Part shown: in pieces, positions 48,226 to 60,223 of the stretch
How the letters are laid out: the number at the start of each line of letters is the position of its first letter
Numbering within the stretch: the first letter of the stretch is position 1
Assembly (NCBI RefSeq): GCF_000516985.1
Contig: NW_006917098.1
Span: forward strand, 1,922,001-1,986,000
From: Pestalotiopsis fici W106-1
Lineage: Eukaryota > Ascomycota > Sordariomycetes > Amphisphaeriales > Sporocadaceae
Direction of reading: 5' to 3'
DNA: 64,000 bases
Made by a program: the position numbers and the translations under genes
The notes under the pieces: model-generated
What the model saw: the letters and a program-made list of their open reading frames with translations, nothing else
What the model was told of the DNA's origin: nothing
The model's database searches: none

Positions 48226-49815
48226 TCACCACCATGGAGTTCCGCCCGCAGCGCTGTCATAGATGGATTGGTATATCCAGCATTTGCTATCGATGGTACC
48301 ATTTGCAACCATGGTCCATCCTGTTTCATTTTTGTTTGGACTTCCTAGCGCCGCTACAAGATGATCCATTGGCGTGTCGATTCTCGGCCAACCGGGTCCC
48401 GTACCCCATGGATCCTTGGCAAAGCTCGCCCAGGCACCTTGAATGACGGTGCTCAGCTCGACTTCCTCCAACGTCGCACTCGAGGCTTCAAAAGTGCCAA
48501 ACACGAGTGGCAGTTCGGCCGAGTGGTATACACCGTAACCTTCAATCTCGGTGTTTGGGAATGTTGCATTAAAGTAGTATCTCCAGAACGGTATGCCCAG
48601 CTGCGAGGTTAGGCCCGCGATTCTTGAAATTGAGCAGGTCCATTCAGCGTCCGTGTCAATGGCACCATCAGCATCAAATTGCGAAGCGTACCCAGAGTCA
48701 GACGTTGGGTAGGCAGAAGCAAGATCAGACTCGACGGGATCCAGGGTGGGATAGTCGGCAACAAACTCGTCGAGTGAGGTTATGGTTGGATCTTGGAACA
48801 GGGTGCCCTCGTTGGCAGTCTGTCCGGTCAAGATGGGAACTCTGGCGATGCGACCGTCTCTGCGAGCTTTCTCGGGAAAGGTCAGCTGCGTCACGTCATC
48901 ATTCACTGGTGTAAAAGTCAAGGAGCTCGCGTTGGACAAGGCCGACTGGATGGACGAGGAGTCTACAGTACGCATACACGCGAGTTCTGCAACAGTGCTG
49001 TTGGTTGAGCTGGAACAGTTCAGCTGAGCAACGATCGAGTTCCAAGCCGCCAAGCCGGGAACATCCGAGGCTATATCCATGATGGAGGCATAGTCATACC
49101 ATCCGCTTTCCACAATGGCAGCCCGAAAGGGAGGGTTCTCCACCATGGTTCCGACCAAGCGACTGACACTGGTGCCGCCGCTGCTTTGGCCAAAAATTGT
49201 GACTTTATTTCGGTCGCCTCCAAAAGATGCGATATTGTCCTGCACCCACTGAAGCGCCATGCGCTGATCGTAGAACCCAGCATTCCGGTCCTCCACCGCC
49301 AAGGCCGGCGAGTTTGAAAAGCCAAGCAGACTGAGGCGGTAGTTGATGGTCACGACAACGACATCCTGGTTGGCGGCGAGAAGCGTCGCGTTGTACTCCG
49401 CAATGGCACTGGAACCCGTCTTCAATGCGCCGCCGTGGATCCAAACCATGACGGCCCGTCCGCATCCCGGCGCACGGCCCGAGGGCGCAAACACGTTGAG
49501 ATACAAACAGTCCTCGCTTTGATCCGTAAGCAAATCTGCGGACCCCTGCTGAATACAGGCATTAGGCCATGCCGTGGCCTGTATATCTCCTTGTCCACCA
49601 TATGTCACGGCCGGCGCGAAACGCAGGTCGCCAATGGGAGGCTCGGCATAGGGGATGCCAAAGAATTGGTTGACTGTCGTGGATCCATTTCCCACCGATG
49701 TACTGGTTCCGATGACCCGCCCGGCCGAGATTGTTGCTGTCGGGCTGTCTACTGATGAGACAGCGGATGCCGTTACTGCATACAAGGAGGCAAACACAGC
49801 GACGTTTAGTTTCAT
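48226..49815 (-). CDS. Secreted type-B carboxylesterase/lipase
   Basis: Intronless minus-strand gene of 529 residues, the usual family length. The signal peptide MKLNVAVFASLYAVTASA precedes the conserved FFGIPYAEPPIGDLRF block. SEDCLYLNVF and WIHGGALKTG (oxyanion hole) follow. The nucleophile elbow is GQSSGGTS; Ser-Ser replaces the commoner Ser-Ala after the catalytic serine. The acid is the Glu in TANEGTLF and the His is in YGVYHSAELPLVFG, so the triad is complete. Many N-x-S/T sites suggest glycosylation. It hydrolyses carboxylic esters outside the cell, probably of lipids, plant phenolic esters or xenobiotics. Complementary plus-strand frames in this interval are shadows. Confidence 0.93.
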   Translation of the reverse strand: MKLNVAVFASLYAVTASAVSSVDSPTATISAGRVIGTSTSVGNGSTTVNQFFGIPYAEPPIGDLRFAPAVTYGGQGDIQATAWPNACIQQGSADLLTDQSEDCLYLNVFAPSGRAPGCGRAVMVWIHGGALKTGSSAIAEYNATLLAANQDVVVVTINYRLSLLGFSNSPALAVEDRNAGFYDQRMALQWVQDNIASFGGDRNKVTIFGQSSGGTSVSRLVGTMVENPPFRAAIVESGWYDYASIMDIASDVPGLAAWNSIVAQLNCSSSTNSTVAELACMRTVDSSSIQSALSNASSLTFTPVNDDVTQLTFPEKARRDGRIARVPILTGQTANEGTLFQDPTITSLDEFVADYPTLDPVESDLASAYPTSDSGYASQFDADGAIDTDAEWTCSISRIAGLTSQLGIPFWRYYFNATFPNTEIEGYGVYHSAELPLVFGTFEASSATLEEVELSTVIQGAWASFAKDPWGTGPGWPRIDTPMDHLVAALGSPNKNETGWTMVANGTIDSKCWIYQSIYDSAAGGTPWW

Positions 49816-49882
49816 TATGGCAGATATAGACTAGACAAGGACGAGGTTGCCCTCTCTGTGATTCTACTGCTACGCTGCGACA

Positions 49883-49889
49883 TATATAT
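49883..49889 (-). promoter_or_regulatory. Candidate TATA box for esterase
   Basis: The minus strand reads ATATATA within the palindrome catatatatg, about 67 bp upstream of the esterase ATG. Confidence 0.4.
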
Positions 49890-50692
49890 GTGAATCTGGA
49901 ACATAAGTTGGTCCGAAAAGTCTCGCATTACACAAGGGATGGTGTTATGGAGCACTATCAAATAATAATTCATTAAGACGTTCTGAGTTTAGGCCTCGTT
50001 GATATCGGCAACGCCCGACAGCCTTGCCCTAGATATCAAGATAAGAATCGTCGGTGTTGTTCCTGGGCGGCAGGTACGCGTGTGGAGATGAATTTAATTC
50101 CCCGACCATATTTTCCACTTATTTTACTTGGTTCTGTAAATAGCCCCGGACCCAGTGCCCACTCTCTTTGGTGTAGTCTCGGTCCATTGTCAGTTCGGTC
50201 ATAGCGCAGTACCATTCAGGCTGGTGCAGCCGAATGTGCTGATGGAAGCTTGCGGCTAACTTCAAGTATCTTAATAAACATTTGAGATTTCTACTTTGGG
50301 ATATTTAGGCTCAGTCTGCTATTCCTCTCCGGATTTCTGAACTGGAATTAGATTTGCAATGCTGTGATATTGAATAGTGCTAGTGGGAATAGCACAAATT
50401 GAACCTGAACAAGACAGTGTGGTATTAATCGCGATGCAGCACTCGTTATGTTGCTCCTTCTTCAAAAAGAAAAGAATTTAATCTAAGTAGATAAAATAAA
50501 ATACAACAGGGAGAAACTTCTATGAACATTCGTAATGGGTATCAACAAGGTCATTTCCTCCCTCATGGAGCCAATCTTATCTCATCAGACCAACTCAATA
50601 TTATTAGCATTATATCTACCGAGGTTAACATGAGCAACTCTCAGGGTTTAGGCTTCCTTAGCCACGGGTCAAACAGCAGTGCTTGATTTAAA

Positions 50693-50723
50693 CGCGAAAC
50701 TCGCGAAGTCGCGAAGCCGCGAG
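50693..50723. repeat. CGCGAA direct repeats forming a palindromic cluster
   Basis: CGCGAA recurs at 50693, 50702 and 50710, with CGCGAG at 50718, spaced 8-9 bp. The outer CTCGCG and CGCGAG form an inverted pair. The cluster lies about 245 bp upstream of the P450 start and could be a regulator-binding site. Confidence 0.65.
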
Positions 50724-50968
50724 TTGTACAAATATATAGTATATTTCTCTGGAAGAAGCCGAGTTGTCCGATCTATGTCCGTTAATTCTGTGCCGTGTCG
50801 AACAGCCGGCTACCCCGCGTTCCCCCACAATCCGCTAATGCAACCTGACAGCACTGTTGTCGACACCGCTATGTGAAGTCATAGGCTTGCATGTTTACTT
50901 GCAAAAAGCTGAAACTTTGTCGTTTTTTTCATTTTACTTTTTACAGGACAGGTTGTCTTTCTTTCGAT

Positions 50969-52743
50969 ATGGCTATATTCACCGTTTCAGCTTTGGCTTT
51001 GGCTGGGTACAGTCTTGCTGTTTATGTCTTCTACACACTCTATCAAGTACTAGCTTCTCCCCTACGTTCCGTCCCGGGACCATTCTTGGCTCGATTCACC
51101 AATTTATGGTATTTGTATCATCTATACAGGGGCGACTTTCAAGTTGTCAACCAAAATCTACACAAGAAATATGGTGAGCAATCATTATCCTGCTGTGGTT
51201 GCATTGTACAGCGTCGGAATGCCACTTGGCGGCGACTAATTGTCTACCTCCAGGTGCAATCGTACGTTATGGTCCGAATCGGTACAGTTTCAACTCCCTA
51301 GACGCCGGTAAAGCTATATACTGGCACGGGACGTCATTCGAAAAGTCGGCATGGTACGAAGCTTGGAAGAATCCTAAGCAGTGGACACTTTTTGCCGATC
51401 GGAATATCCGTAGGCACGCGGCGAACCGACGGATGTATCAAAACACATACAGCATGAGTTCATTGATAAATTACGAGCCACACGTCGATGAGTGTGCCGA
51501 CCTCTTCTGCACCAGGCTCAATGAGCTGGCCGAGACTGGTTTGACTATGAACATGGGACATTGGCTTCAGTGCTATGCGTTCGATGTGATTGGCGCCATC
51601 ACTTATTCGAAGCGGCTTGGATTCTTGGACCATGGACTCGATGTGGGCAATGCGATTAGCGCACTGGAGGGATTTCTCGGCTATGCCACGTTGACTGGTG
51701 TCTACGCGTCAATACACCCGTACCTTTTCGCCATCAGGAACTATCTCGCGGGGTCCAAAGGTACAGGGCGGGCATACATACAGGCCTTTACAAAGGAATG
51801 CATGGATAAGCACCAGGCCAACGCCAAGGTCCTGAGCAAAGATGGGAAATCCAGCTCCGGCGACGCAGCCAGCGAAGAGGGCATCGATGCAGCAACCGAC
51901 TTCTTGACAAAATTCGCCCTTTCTCATACCAAGAATCCCGACAGCTTTACAGTATACCACATTGCAGCAGGGTGCGATCAAAACATGGCTGCAGGCTCCG
52001 ACACGACAGCCATTTCGCTTTCGGCAATTGTGTACTATTTGCTCAAAAATCCAGCCTGCCTGCAAAAACTTCGTGAAGAGATCAATGAGCTACGAACCGC
52101 GGGCACGATATCAAGCAATAAAATAACCTTCAAGGAGAGCCAAGATATGCCCTATCTCCAGGCAGTTATGAAGGAGGCACTTCGAATGCACCCTGCCTTG
52201 GGCTTGCCTTTGGAGAGGGTCGTCCCAGAAGGTGGCGCAGTCATTGGCGGGAGACTGTTCCCGGAAAATGTGAGTAAAAAAGCTTGCTCGAAATCACCAG
52301 ACCTTGGATGCTGACGAGATGTTCAAGTCAATTGTCGGGATCAACACTTGGGTGGAGCATCGGAATCCAATCGTCTTTGGGACGGATGCTGATGAATTCC
52401 GACCGGAACGTTGGTTTACAGATGATGCTGCCAAGCTTGCCTCTATGAACAGCCATTGGGTTCCGGTAAGTGTGACTCTTTGTACCCTGCTTGCAAGGGC
52501 GGCGGACCATCCAGTTGCATTGCTAACTGCTCGTGAACTCAGTTCGGCCTTGGGTCGAGGACTTGTATTGGCCGCCATATTTCAATGTTGGAAATGTCGA
52601 AGCTTATTCCACGCCTGGTTCGTGATTATGATTTTGAGCTTGCCCAAGAGCTGTCGGGCACCTCTTCTACTTGGTCGACTCGGAATTACTGGTTCGTGAA
52701 GCCCACCAACTTTTCGGTCAAGGTCACAATGCGCGAAAAATAA
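50969..52743 (+). CDS. Cytochrome P450 monooxygenase (pisatin demethylase/CYP57-like)
   Basis: Four exons, 50969-51173, 51254-52269, 52328-52465 and 52543-52743 (introns 80, 58 and 77 bp), give 519 residues. The N-terminal membrane anchor runs through ALALAGYSLAVYVFYTLY, followed by the proline hinge RSVPGPFLARFT. The oxygen-binding I-helix is AAGSDTTAISL, the K-helix ExxR is EALR and the PERF block is FRPERW. The haem loop FGLGSRTCIGR begins the last exon. HPALGLPLERVVPEGG is a block I associate with pisatin demethylase-type P450s, which detoxify plant phenolics, so the family is inferred and not proven. All introns are required to place the haem Cys in frame. It lies 550 bp upstream of a Zn2Cys6 regulator on the same strand. 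Confidence 0.9.
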
Positions 52744-53292
52744 AACTAAACATCTGATGGGACGGATTTGTTTTGCATGAAAGAAGGAGTGAGGTAGGCA
52801 AAATCACAATTTGAAGCGGGGTTGAGTGGATAGCGTAGCCTCCTAGGTACTCAGTGGCCTGCCTTCATGATTGCTCTGCATTCAGGTTGAATTTCCAAAG
52901 TCAAGAAAGTTCCTGTCATTTGACAGAATCTCATATACGAATTAGTAAATCGTAGCTTTCCCTTCTTATTCAACATGACCTACTTTGTACTCTGGCTCCA
53001 ATTGAGTGTTTGCAAGTTGGCAAAATTTCAAGTCGTTCCATAGGTTTCCCCAGCTGTCGCGCCGGGGTCCGCGCTAAACATGGTGGTGGAGGAGAAATCG
53101 TGGGGAAGGCGGGCAGCACTACAGAACAGCTGTATTTGCGCCTGTGACGCGAATTCACTTAGTGCCTCACCTTGGCCCTATTCAACATGGTCATCATGGC
53201 CCAGATGGCGGCAATTGATTGAGCTGCATGCTCTTGCTGCGCAACCTCCCTGATTGGTCTATACAATCCAGAGAGGGTACTCGCTCGTAAGC
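52744..53292. other. Intergenic region between P450 and regulator
   Basis: 550 bp. No gene is seen; it contains the promoter of the Zn2Cys6 gene. Confidence 0.6.
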
Positions 53293-55120
53293 ATGCCGGT
53301 CGCGGGAGAAGGTCAAGAGGCTCCCGTTGCCAAACCGACGACCCAGGTCTGCCAACACTGCAAGGTCCGTCACCGGAAGTGCGACCTCCAGGAGGATGGC
53401 TGTCAACAGTGCAAGGATGCCGGCATTGTTTGCGTACGCCAGTCGTCGCTCAAGTTCCGTTACCATCCAATGCAGAAGGCCTTGTCGCGCGCATCCTCGC
53501 GTTTGTGGCGTCCGTGTCCGCTCCCTCAAGGGCCGGCGCAATTCTACGACGAGACTCCCGAACTGCGCGCATTTTACCTCGAGGAGAAGGAACTGCCTCG
53601 CACTCGGTCCAGTAGACGGTTTTCACCCTCCGTTTCACACGAGTCCTCAAATCAGAGCATGCCAGCCAACAACGTCTCAGAGGATGGCGTCAGTCACAAC
53701 CATGTCATCTCTCATTTCCCGGAGGATTCCATGTCACTAGAATATCCGATGGACGACACTTCGCCCTTGTCTGAGTACCTGATACAACAGTCATCGCCTT
53801 TGCATGAGCAGCCAGTGGATACTTGTCCACCTCTGACTCCAACCGAGGCGCTTCTCATTCGCAACTTTACCGACCACATGGCCCAGTGGACCGACATTGC
53901 AGACCCCTTTCGGACATTTGAGACCGTCGTATCGAAGCTAGCATTGACAGATCTCATAATTCGAAACGCCGTCTGTGCATTCTCGGCTCGTCATTACTAC
54001 CGCGATCAAGTGGAAGATGGCAATGCGATAGCTCTAGACTATCAAACTCGATGTCTCCAGCTTCTCATACCGTCCATGTCCGGTGGCCAGAAAATCACCG
54101 AGAGTATTCTGACCGCTGTTGCTCTATTGAGACAAAATGAGGAAATGGACGGTTAGTCAATCACCATGTTTTTAGATTCCCTTGATGAACTGTCACACCA
54201 CCCCTGAAGTAGGGCTGGACCGTGAGCGCCTCTATTGTCTTCGCAAGCTAGGCGGTGATTTAATTTGCGTCGTTGAAAGCCTGAGATTTACACGCATGTC
54301 TTGACAATATTGTTCAGCGCAACACGTGTATCAAAGCTAACTTTGAATAGAACAAGACAATCGCTTCCACTTAGAAGGCACTTCTCGCATCCTTAATATG
54401 GTTCCCGAATTTTCAACCATTGGCGGAGTTGGCGAAGCCGCATGTTGGCTATGCTTGAGGGAAGATATTTACATCTCTTTGACTACACAAACGCCAATCA
54501 AGACGGCGCTGGATTGTTTCCCGGATTGTATCTCAATTCGCCGCAATGACGATTATTCTTGGGCGAGCAAGTCTATTCTCAATCTTGCATTTCTTCTCAA
54601 ACGAGCCTTCTGTGAACCTAGAGACGCCTCCCGTTTAGCACTGTCTGAAGCCGAGATCGCCGACTGGGACAAGTGCAAACCGACCTCATACCGGCCCATT
54701 CACGTTGAAGCTCGATCACGATTGGAGGGTCGCTGCTTTCCAAAGATATGGATGCTGCTGCCATACCACGCCGTTGGTTTACAATATTACCACATGGCCC
54801 AGATCGTCCTCAACGCAGTGAGGCCGCGAGAGGTTGTACACACTCATGCATATTTGGCTGAGAGCAGAGCGATAGCGCGGCGAATTCGACATCACCTGTT
54901 CATGGTACTGGGCATCGCTACTTCAAATGACCGGGCCGAGAATACATGGTTTACTGCGAGGCACTGTTTGGCGGTGTGGGGAGCATATTTACAGCATCCG
55001 GCTGATCAAACAGCCGCTCTCGAATTTTTGGAGAAATGGCGCCAGCGATCCGGATGGGAAACCTCTGTGCTCGTTCAATCCCTCCGACAACAGTGGAAGG
55101 AGAATAATGAGGACGATTGA
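53293..55120 (+). CDS. Zn2Cys6 binuclear-cluster transcription factor
   Basis: Two exons, 53293-54151 and 54351-55120, with a 199-bp intron containing an AGCTAACT branch site, give 542 residues. The DNA-binding cluster is near residues 18-45: CQHC, then RKC, then GCQQC, then IVC, with spacing C-x2-C-x6-C-x6-C-x2-C-x6-C. The middle homology region spans both exons (LTPTEALLIRNFTDH ... EQDNRFHLEGTSRILN ... AACWLCLREDIYISL), as in fungal-specific ARCA-like regulators. Joining the exons restores the expected EQDNRFHLEG block; without splicing it is broken. The intron is long for this genome, so a further small exon within it is possible. Lying between a P450 and a flavin monooxygenase, it is a candidate regulator of those genes. 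Confidence 0.88.
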
Positions 55121-55189
55121 ACACTACCAAACATTTGCGACACATCTTTGTTGATTCTATGTACGTTTTTCAGACAAGTTTCAACCCAT

Positions 55190-57242
55190 TCATACCTTGT
55201 AAGGGGGCGGAGAAATGCCTTCTGTTAGTGCCTTCAACCGAAGTGCAAGGACCTTTGACTGGAAACGAGTCATTGGAAGGAAACCAACCATAATCCAGAG
55301 GTTGTGTACTCCCGTCTCCCTGAAAGCACTCTTGAACTCGCCTTCTTCATCAATGCCCCACACTGGACCAACGCTATTGGCAACCTTGGGGCCTAGTGTG
55401 TCACGAATCGAGTCGTTAAGGTTTGAAAATCCCGTTGCGAAAACGATGAGGTCAAACTCGCGCTCCCGACCACCGCTCAATATGACCTTGTCATTCGTGA
55501 ATCTCTCAATATAGCCCGGCTCGACCTTGATCTTTCCATTTATTATGTGTTCACACGCACCAGCATCGAAATAGAAGCCACCGTTCCGGGTCTGGCCCAG
55601 GGTGCTGTTTCCTGTGCCCCTCTGGCCGCGCCACGTCCGCAAACCTCTAGCGTTCAAAGCGTCAAGCAGAGGCCTGTCGAGATCCTCAAGCTTCTCCGCC
55701 ATGCGCCGACTGAGCTCCTCGCCCGGTCCAACCGGGGTAGAAAAAAAGATGCGATCGTGCTCCTCGGGATCGCGACGGTTACCCTTGGCGTCGGGGCCGA
55801 ACCCACCCAGCATCCGAGGTACAGAGTGTGTGAGCGACATGACATAGGTGGGGGAGCGTTGCAAAAGGGTCACGTCAATGCCGCGACGGGAGCAGTCGAA
55901 TGCAGTGTCAAAGCCCGAGGAAGAGGTGCCTACCACGCAGACCTTTTTGCCAACAAAGTCACGCGAGCTGTCGTGAGCGGAGGAATGTCGTATCTCACCA
56001 CCCTTGAACTGGTCCATGCCAGGAATATCAGGAAGGTAAGGGACGCCGCAGAGGGAGGTGGCCATGACGACGTGTTTGGGACGCACTGTCCTAGTTTCCT
56101 TGCCGCCCTTATTGATCGTAACCGTCCATCCGCCTTGCTCGTCTTGCTCGGCCTCGATGACGGTGGACTTTGTCCAAACATTTAATTCTAGCGCGGAAGC
56201 GTACCACTCCATGTATATGCCCTGCTTCTGTGCAGGCGTATATGTGGGCCAATGCTTGGGGTATCGAAAGTAGGGTAGATCGTCTGCCCAGTGGGGGAAA
56301 TGGAGAGAGAGGTACTCATATCTCTTCTTCCAGACATCGCCGACCTCGTCGTCGCGGTCAATGACCAGACAGTCGAGATTGATCGCTTTGCACCGCGCGG
56401 CTAGAGCAAGACCACTATGCGCTTGTTAGTATACCATGCATTGCTAACGGCTACCTGAAAATGGATGTAAACTTTACTTTTGTCCGCCACCAATGATCAG
56501 AACTTCTGGCTCGGCCGCGTCCACTTCAGCCGCACGCTGAGCCTCCCAACTAGTTGTCCCCGTCATGTGGCCATCAGCAGGAGCACGTTCTGGGCATTGC
56601 TCGAGTTGCTCGGCAACGGTGTGCATTGTATATATTTTCCAGCCATCTTGCGACAGCACAGCCTTGATGACGGCCGAAGCGACAACGAGCTCTGTCTCAA
56701 ATGACACGACAAACTGTAGTAGCTCAAAGTCATCATAAGGCCGCTCAATCGAGGGCGCGGGTTTGAGAAAGGCAAAATTGAAGGCTTTGGTCGTGGGAAG
56801 AAGGTCCTGGGCAGCCTTTAGAATGGCCGGGCGGAAGTTGAAGGTTCTCTGGTCCCAGGTAAATGAAAGCTTGTCACGCCATACGCCTATATTGGTCAGC
56901 TCTCGTCATTTTGCTTCTCGATTTGAGGATCTTTGGATGACAGGTGGCCTTACCGTACTCGAGAAAGAGGTCTGCAAATGCTTCGGCGTTCCCAGCGCCT
57001 AAAGCGTCAGACAGTCGTTTGACGATGCCCTCGGCCTCGGCCTTTGCGTCGCAGTCCTGGGGAATCCTGACGCCGAGGACACTGGTTGTTGGCAGAGCAT
57101 GGTTGAACTTGAAGTCGTACATGTAATCATCTGCGACTGGAGGCCGTTCCGTGGTGCCATTTACCTCGGCCAACTTGGACGCAGCCCTGGCCTTGAGGGC
57201 AGAGACATCATCAATGTGCTCGGTAATAGTAGAAGGAGCCAT
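55190..57242 (-). CDS. Flavin-containing monooxygenase with N-terminal NTF2-like domain
   Basis: Three minus-strand exons, 57242-56954, 56886-56478 and 56414-55190 (introns 67 and 63 bp), give 640 residues. Residues ~60-200 look like a SnoaL/NTF2-type domain (EYGVWRDKLSFTW motif). The monooxygenase part starts with the FAD motif IIGGGQNGLALAAR, rebuilt across the second intron (AA|T gives Asn). Then come the acidic VIDRDDEVGDVW and the FMO-like FKGGEIRHSSAHD. The NADPH motif is CVVGTSSSGFDTA, and the ATGF block is VFATGFSNL. It should oxygenate a small organic substrate using NADPH and O2. The gene converges with the Zn2Cys6 gene, 69 bp between stops, suggesting a shared small cluster with the P450. 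A Baeyer-Villiger activity cannot be excluded. Confidence 0.9.
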
Positions 57243-58257
57243 TTGTCAAGTTAAAAGTGAATAAAGTTGATGTGGAAAATGTCATATTGATTTGGAGCGC
57301 GACGTTGCTCGCTTTCATAGGCGTCGCTGCGTCGTTATTGCACCGCCACCAAGACTGGAATCACGCATCATATGGGACTATAGGCTCGATAATCATCGGC
57401 TTTCCTCTATGCCAAGCCAGAACATTTGGTAGGATCTTCCAAATGGGGAGAATTTCCTTACATATTTTGCAGCTCCAACTCCAGTTCCTTGGGGATGGTA
57501 GCTAGCCTTTTACTAAGGAGGCAATTGACGCCCAGACAATGGTCACGCGACCCCATATTCAACGCGGTAATTTTCCCCGCCAGGGGAATACACTGCTAGC
57601 ATTGCGGGGTGAAGTACAGAGTATGGCGCTAAACCCCTGTGTTACCCCACGAGCAAAAGCTGGTTCGCGCGGGGTAATTGCAGTTGGACCCTGGAGGTCA
57701 AGTACATGGCCATGATCAGCTACGACTAATAATACATGTATGATCGCATAATCTAGAGAAAATAGTTAGTTGTAACGAAGACAATTGACTGGGAAATACT
57801 TGCCAGCTGAATGGAATAATCTTGAACGAGCGAGTTTCCGGATTTGGCCAATGTAGCAAGTCTGCACGGCAAGCCATGGGTGCGTCCAAGTGTACCTAGC
57901 TATAGTCAGGACGAGGAGCCATGGCAGCAACGCCGAGTACTGCCTCGGTGGTATTCACAGCAACCATGGATCCCTATCAATGAATGCGCTATTCTACACA
58001 ATCTAAGCATTGCTTTTCATGTTTCTATACGCTTCCAGGTGGATTGAATCCCAACAATAGCCAAGGCAACCGTTCAATTGAGGTACGCAATAACAATTTT
58101 CAGTCGTGGTACCCATTGGTTCTGCTATCACACGCGTTTGCAGCAGCTAATACCACAAATGATGCAAGTTGTGACCTTTTCAAAATGATGCCATGACTTC
58201 AATTCAAATTTTATATCTCAGCGTTCTAAACTCCTGGTATGCACACGCACCGTGGCC
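57243..58257. other. Intergenic region, no gene seen
   Basis: 1 kb between the FMO promoter and the 3' end of the aldo-keto reductase. A patch at 57590-57690 contains inverted ccccgc/gcgggg words but no gene. Confidence 0.55.
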
Positions 58258-59497
58258 CTATTTGGCCTCCACGGGACCATACCAGTCGGCGAAGCCGAGA
58301 TCAAATCCCCACAAGGGTGTGTTGATGCGCTTTGCCTTGCCCTTTGCAGCCAGACCGTCCAGCAAGGCCAACTCTTGTTTGCTGAGCTCGACGAGCTGTC
58401 TGTTGTCCGAGATGCGCTTCTCGCTGACGGATTTGGGCAGCGCAACCACGCCCTTGTTGGTGTGGTAGCTGATGAGAATGGTTGCGGCAGAGACGCCGTG
58501 TTTTTCTGCAATTTGTTGGATTTCCGAGTCCGACATGAGCGGAGCACCTGGGAAACAAAAAGTAAAAAAGTCAGCTTTTTCACTCAAGAAGAAGCTTTTG
58601 GGCGGAAAAAGTTATTGCTTACCAGCGGAGCCAAGAGGCGAGTATGCTTCAATCAAGATGCCGAGTTTCTTGCAGTACTCTACGAGCTCGTGCTGAGGCA
58701 AGTAGGGGTGAAGCTCAACCTGATTCACGGCGGGCACGATCTTCCAGGTCTTGCGCAACTTCTCGAGGTAGTCAATTGACCAATTGGCGACGCCAATGGC
58801 CTTTACTTTGCCCGACTTGTACAGATCCTCCATCTGGCGCCATGTCTCGCCCTGGTCCCAGGATCTGTCTACTGAGCGTGTTCCGTCGGGGTTTGTGGGA
58901 AGCAGGTCACTTGTCTCATTCTTTTTTGTCATGTTAGTGAGTATGTTTCAAAAAGCTAGTATCAGATTGAAACTTACGGGCACGAGGCGAACGGGCCAGT
59001 GAATGAGCTGGTATACTTTAGCGATTGCAAGTTCCAATAATACATTTTTCTCATCTTCTCACATAAAGGTCGAGGTAATCTGTGCCCAGAGCATCCAGGG
59101 TCTTTTGCAGGCCCTCTTCGGCATTGGTTTGGTGCGTGTTCCACAGTTTGCTGGTGATGAATATGTCTTTGCGCGGGATCCCGCTGTCCTTGATGCCCTG
59201 GCCAACTTCGTGCTCGTTTCCGTAGATTCTTGTAGCTTGTTAGCACGGCGGGCTAGAAGCATACTCGGCTGCACTGCTACTCACAAAGCCGCGTCAATGT
59301 GTCGGTAGCCATCCTTGAGAGCGTGCGCGACTGCTTTGCGCACTTCGCCAGGCTCGGACCGCCAGGTTCCTACAGCACCAAGACTTGTCAGCTCTGCAGC
59401 TCTTCATCAATGTGAATGAATGCAGGGATTGCTAACCAAGGCCCACAGCAGGAATCTCTGCACCAGTGTTGAGTTTGAAGGAAGGTGTAGCTGACAT
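58258..59497 (-). CDS. Aldo-keto reductase
   Basis: Six minus-strand exons, 59497-59437, 59369-59285, 59228-59063, 59007-58978, 58920-58623 and 58547-58258 (introns 67, 56, 55, 57 and 75 bp), give 309 residues, standard for the family. The active-site tetrad is intact: Asp46 (RHIDAA), Tyr51 (IYGNE), Lys76 (TSKLW) and His107 (IHWPV). Further signatures are [14 protein letters not shown] and [12 protein letters not shown], and the cofactor loop [10 protein letters not shown] near the end binds NADPH. The fourth exon is only 30 bp ([10 protein letters not shown]), yet it carries the catalytic His. The enzyme reduces aldehydes or sugars such as glyceraldehyde or aldoses. It is divergent from a Gfo/Idh/MocA dehydrogenase, with 726 bp between starts, suggesting co-regulation. 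Confidence 0.92.
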
Positions 59498-60223
59498 GGC
59501 GGTAATGTGAGTAATTGACAATGACAAGTGGTGAATTGGAGGAAATGAACAGGACTGATCAAAGACAAATGTAGAACTGACAGAATGAACATTTTTTGCA
59601 CTATATCACTGTCACAAGGATATGACGATGGAATGGATACTAGTGTACCACTTTACCCCAATCGTCTCCGCACGACTTTGCAGTGGGAGGGGGAAAATGC
59701 CAAACCTGGGGTGTTTTCTCCCAATCAAGCGATGTTCCCTTTCCAGGGACGACTCATTCCGTCATTATAGTCGATATTAAAGAATCCGCCGGGTCCATTG
59801 GATGGAATCTCCGAGTCTCCGACGTGCGCCGTCAAAAAGAGACAGTGGATGTGACTCGAAACAGTCATGCGCCAAGACGTCCGCTAACCCCGCCAATGCA
59901 CAGGCCTCAACGAGCCTCTCATAGCGGCTAGCCCAGCGGGATGAATTGCTGTTTCTGAGCGTGGGTGAACTCCAAGCGAAACGGGGAATTTCGCCCACCT
60001 CTCAAGTTGTATAGTGTGGCAGGGGTCCTAGCAGAGTAACTCTGCCCGTCTTGCCAATGAAGCCTCTGACATGGGGGTCCATCTATAGTAGCGATGGCAC
60101 TTGTACAATGGATGGAATTACATATATTCACAAACACGCAGCACCTTGAATGGTTCACGAAAACTCCCAAAGACGGACATTTCTTTTTCGTCGCATACAC
60201 CGATTTAAGTCCTAATTCTAACC
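59498..60223. other. Bidirectional promoter region
   Basis: 726 bp shared by the divergent aldo-keto reductase and Gfo/Idh/MocA genes. No coding frame is supported. Confidence 0.6.

Larger units (their letters stand above)
49816..50968. other. Divergent promoter region between esterase and P450
   Basis: 1.15 kb with no supported gene. It contains a TATA-like palindrome near the esterase and a CGCGAA direct repeat at 50693-50723 upstream of the P450. Confidence 0.6.

Noticed and set aside
48361..49755. Several plus-strand frames opposite the carboxylesterase gene
   Set aside because: They are reverse-complement shadows of a long GC-rich intronless gene; none has a start context or domain.
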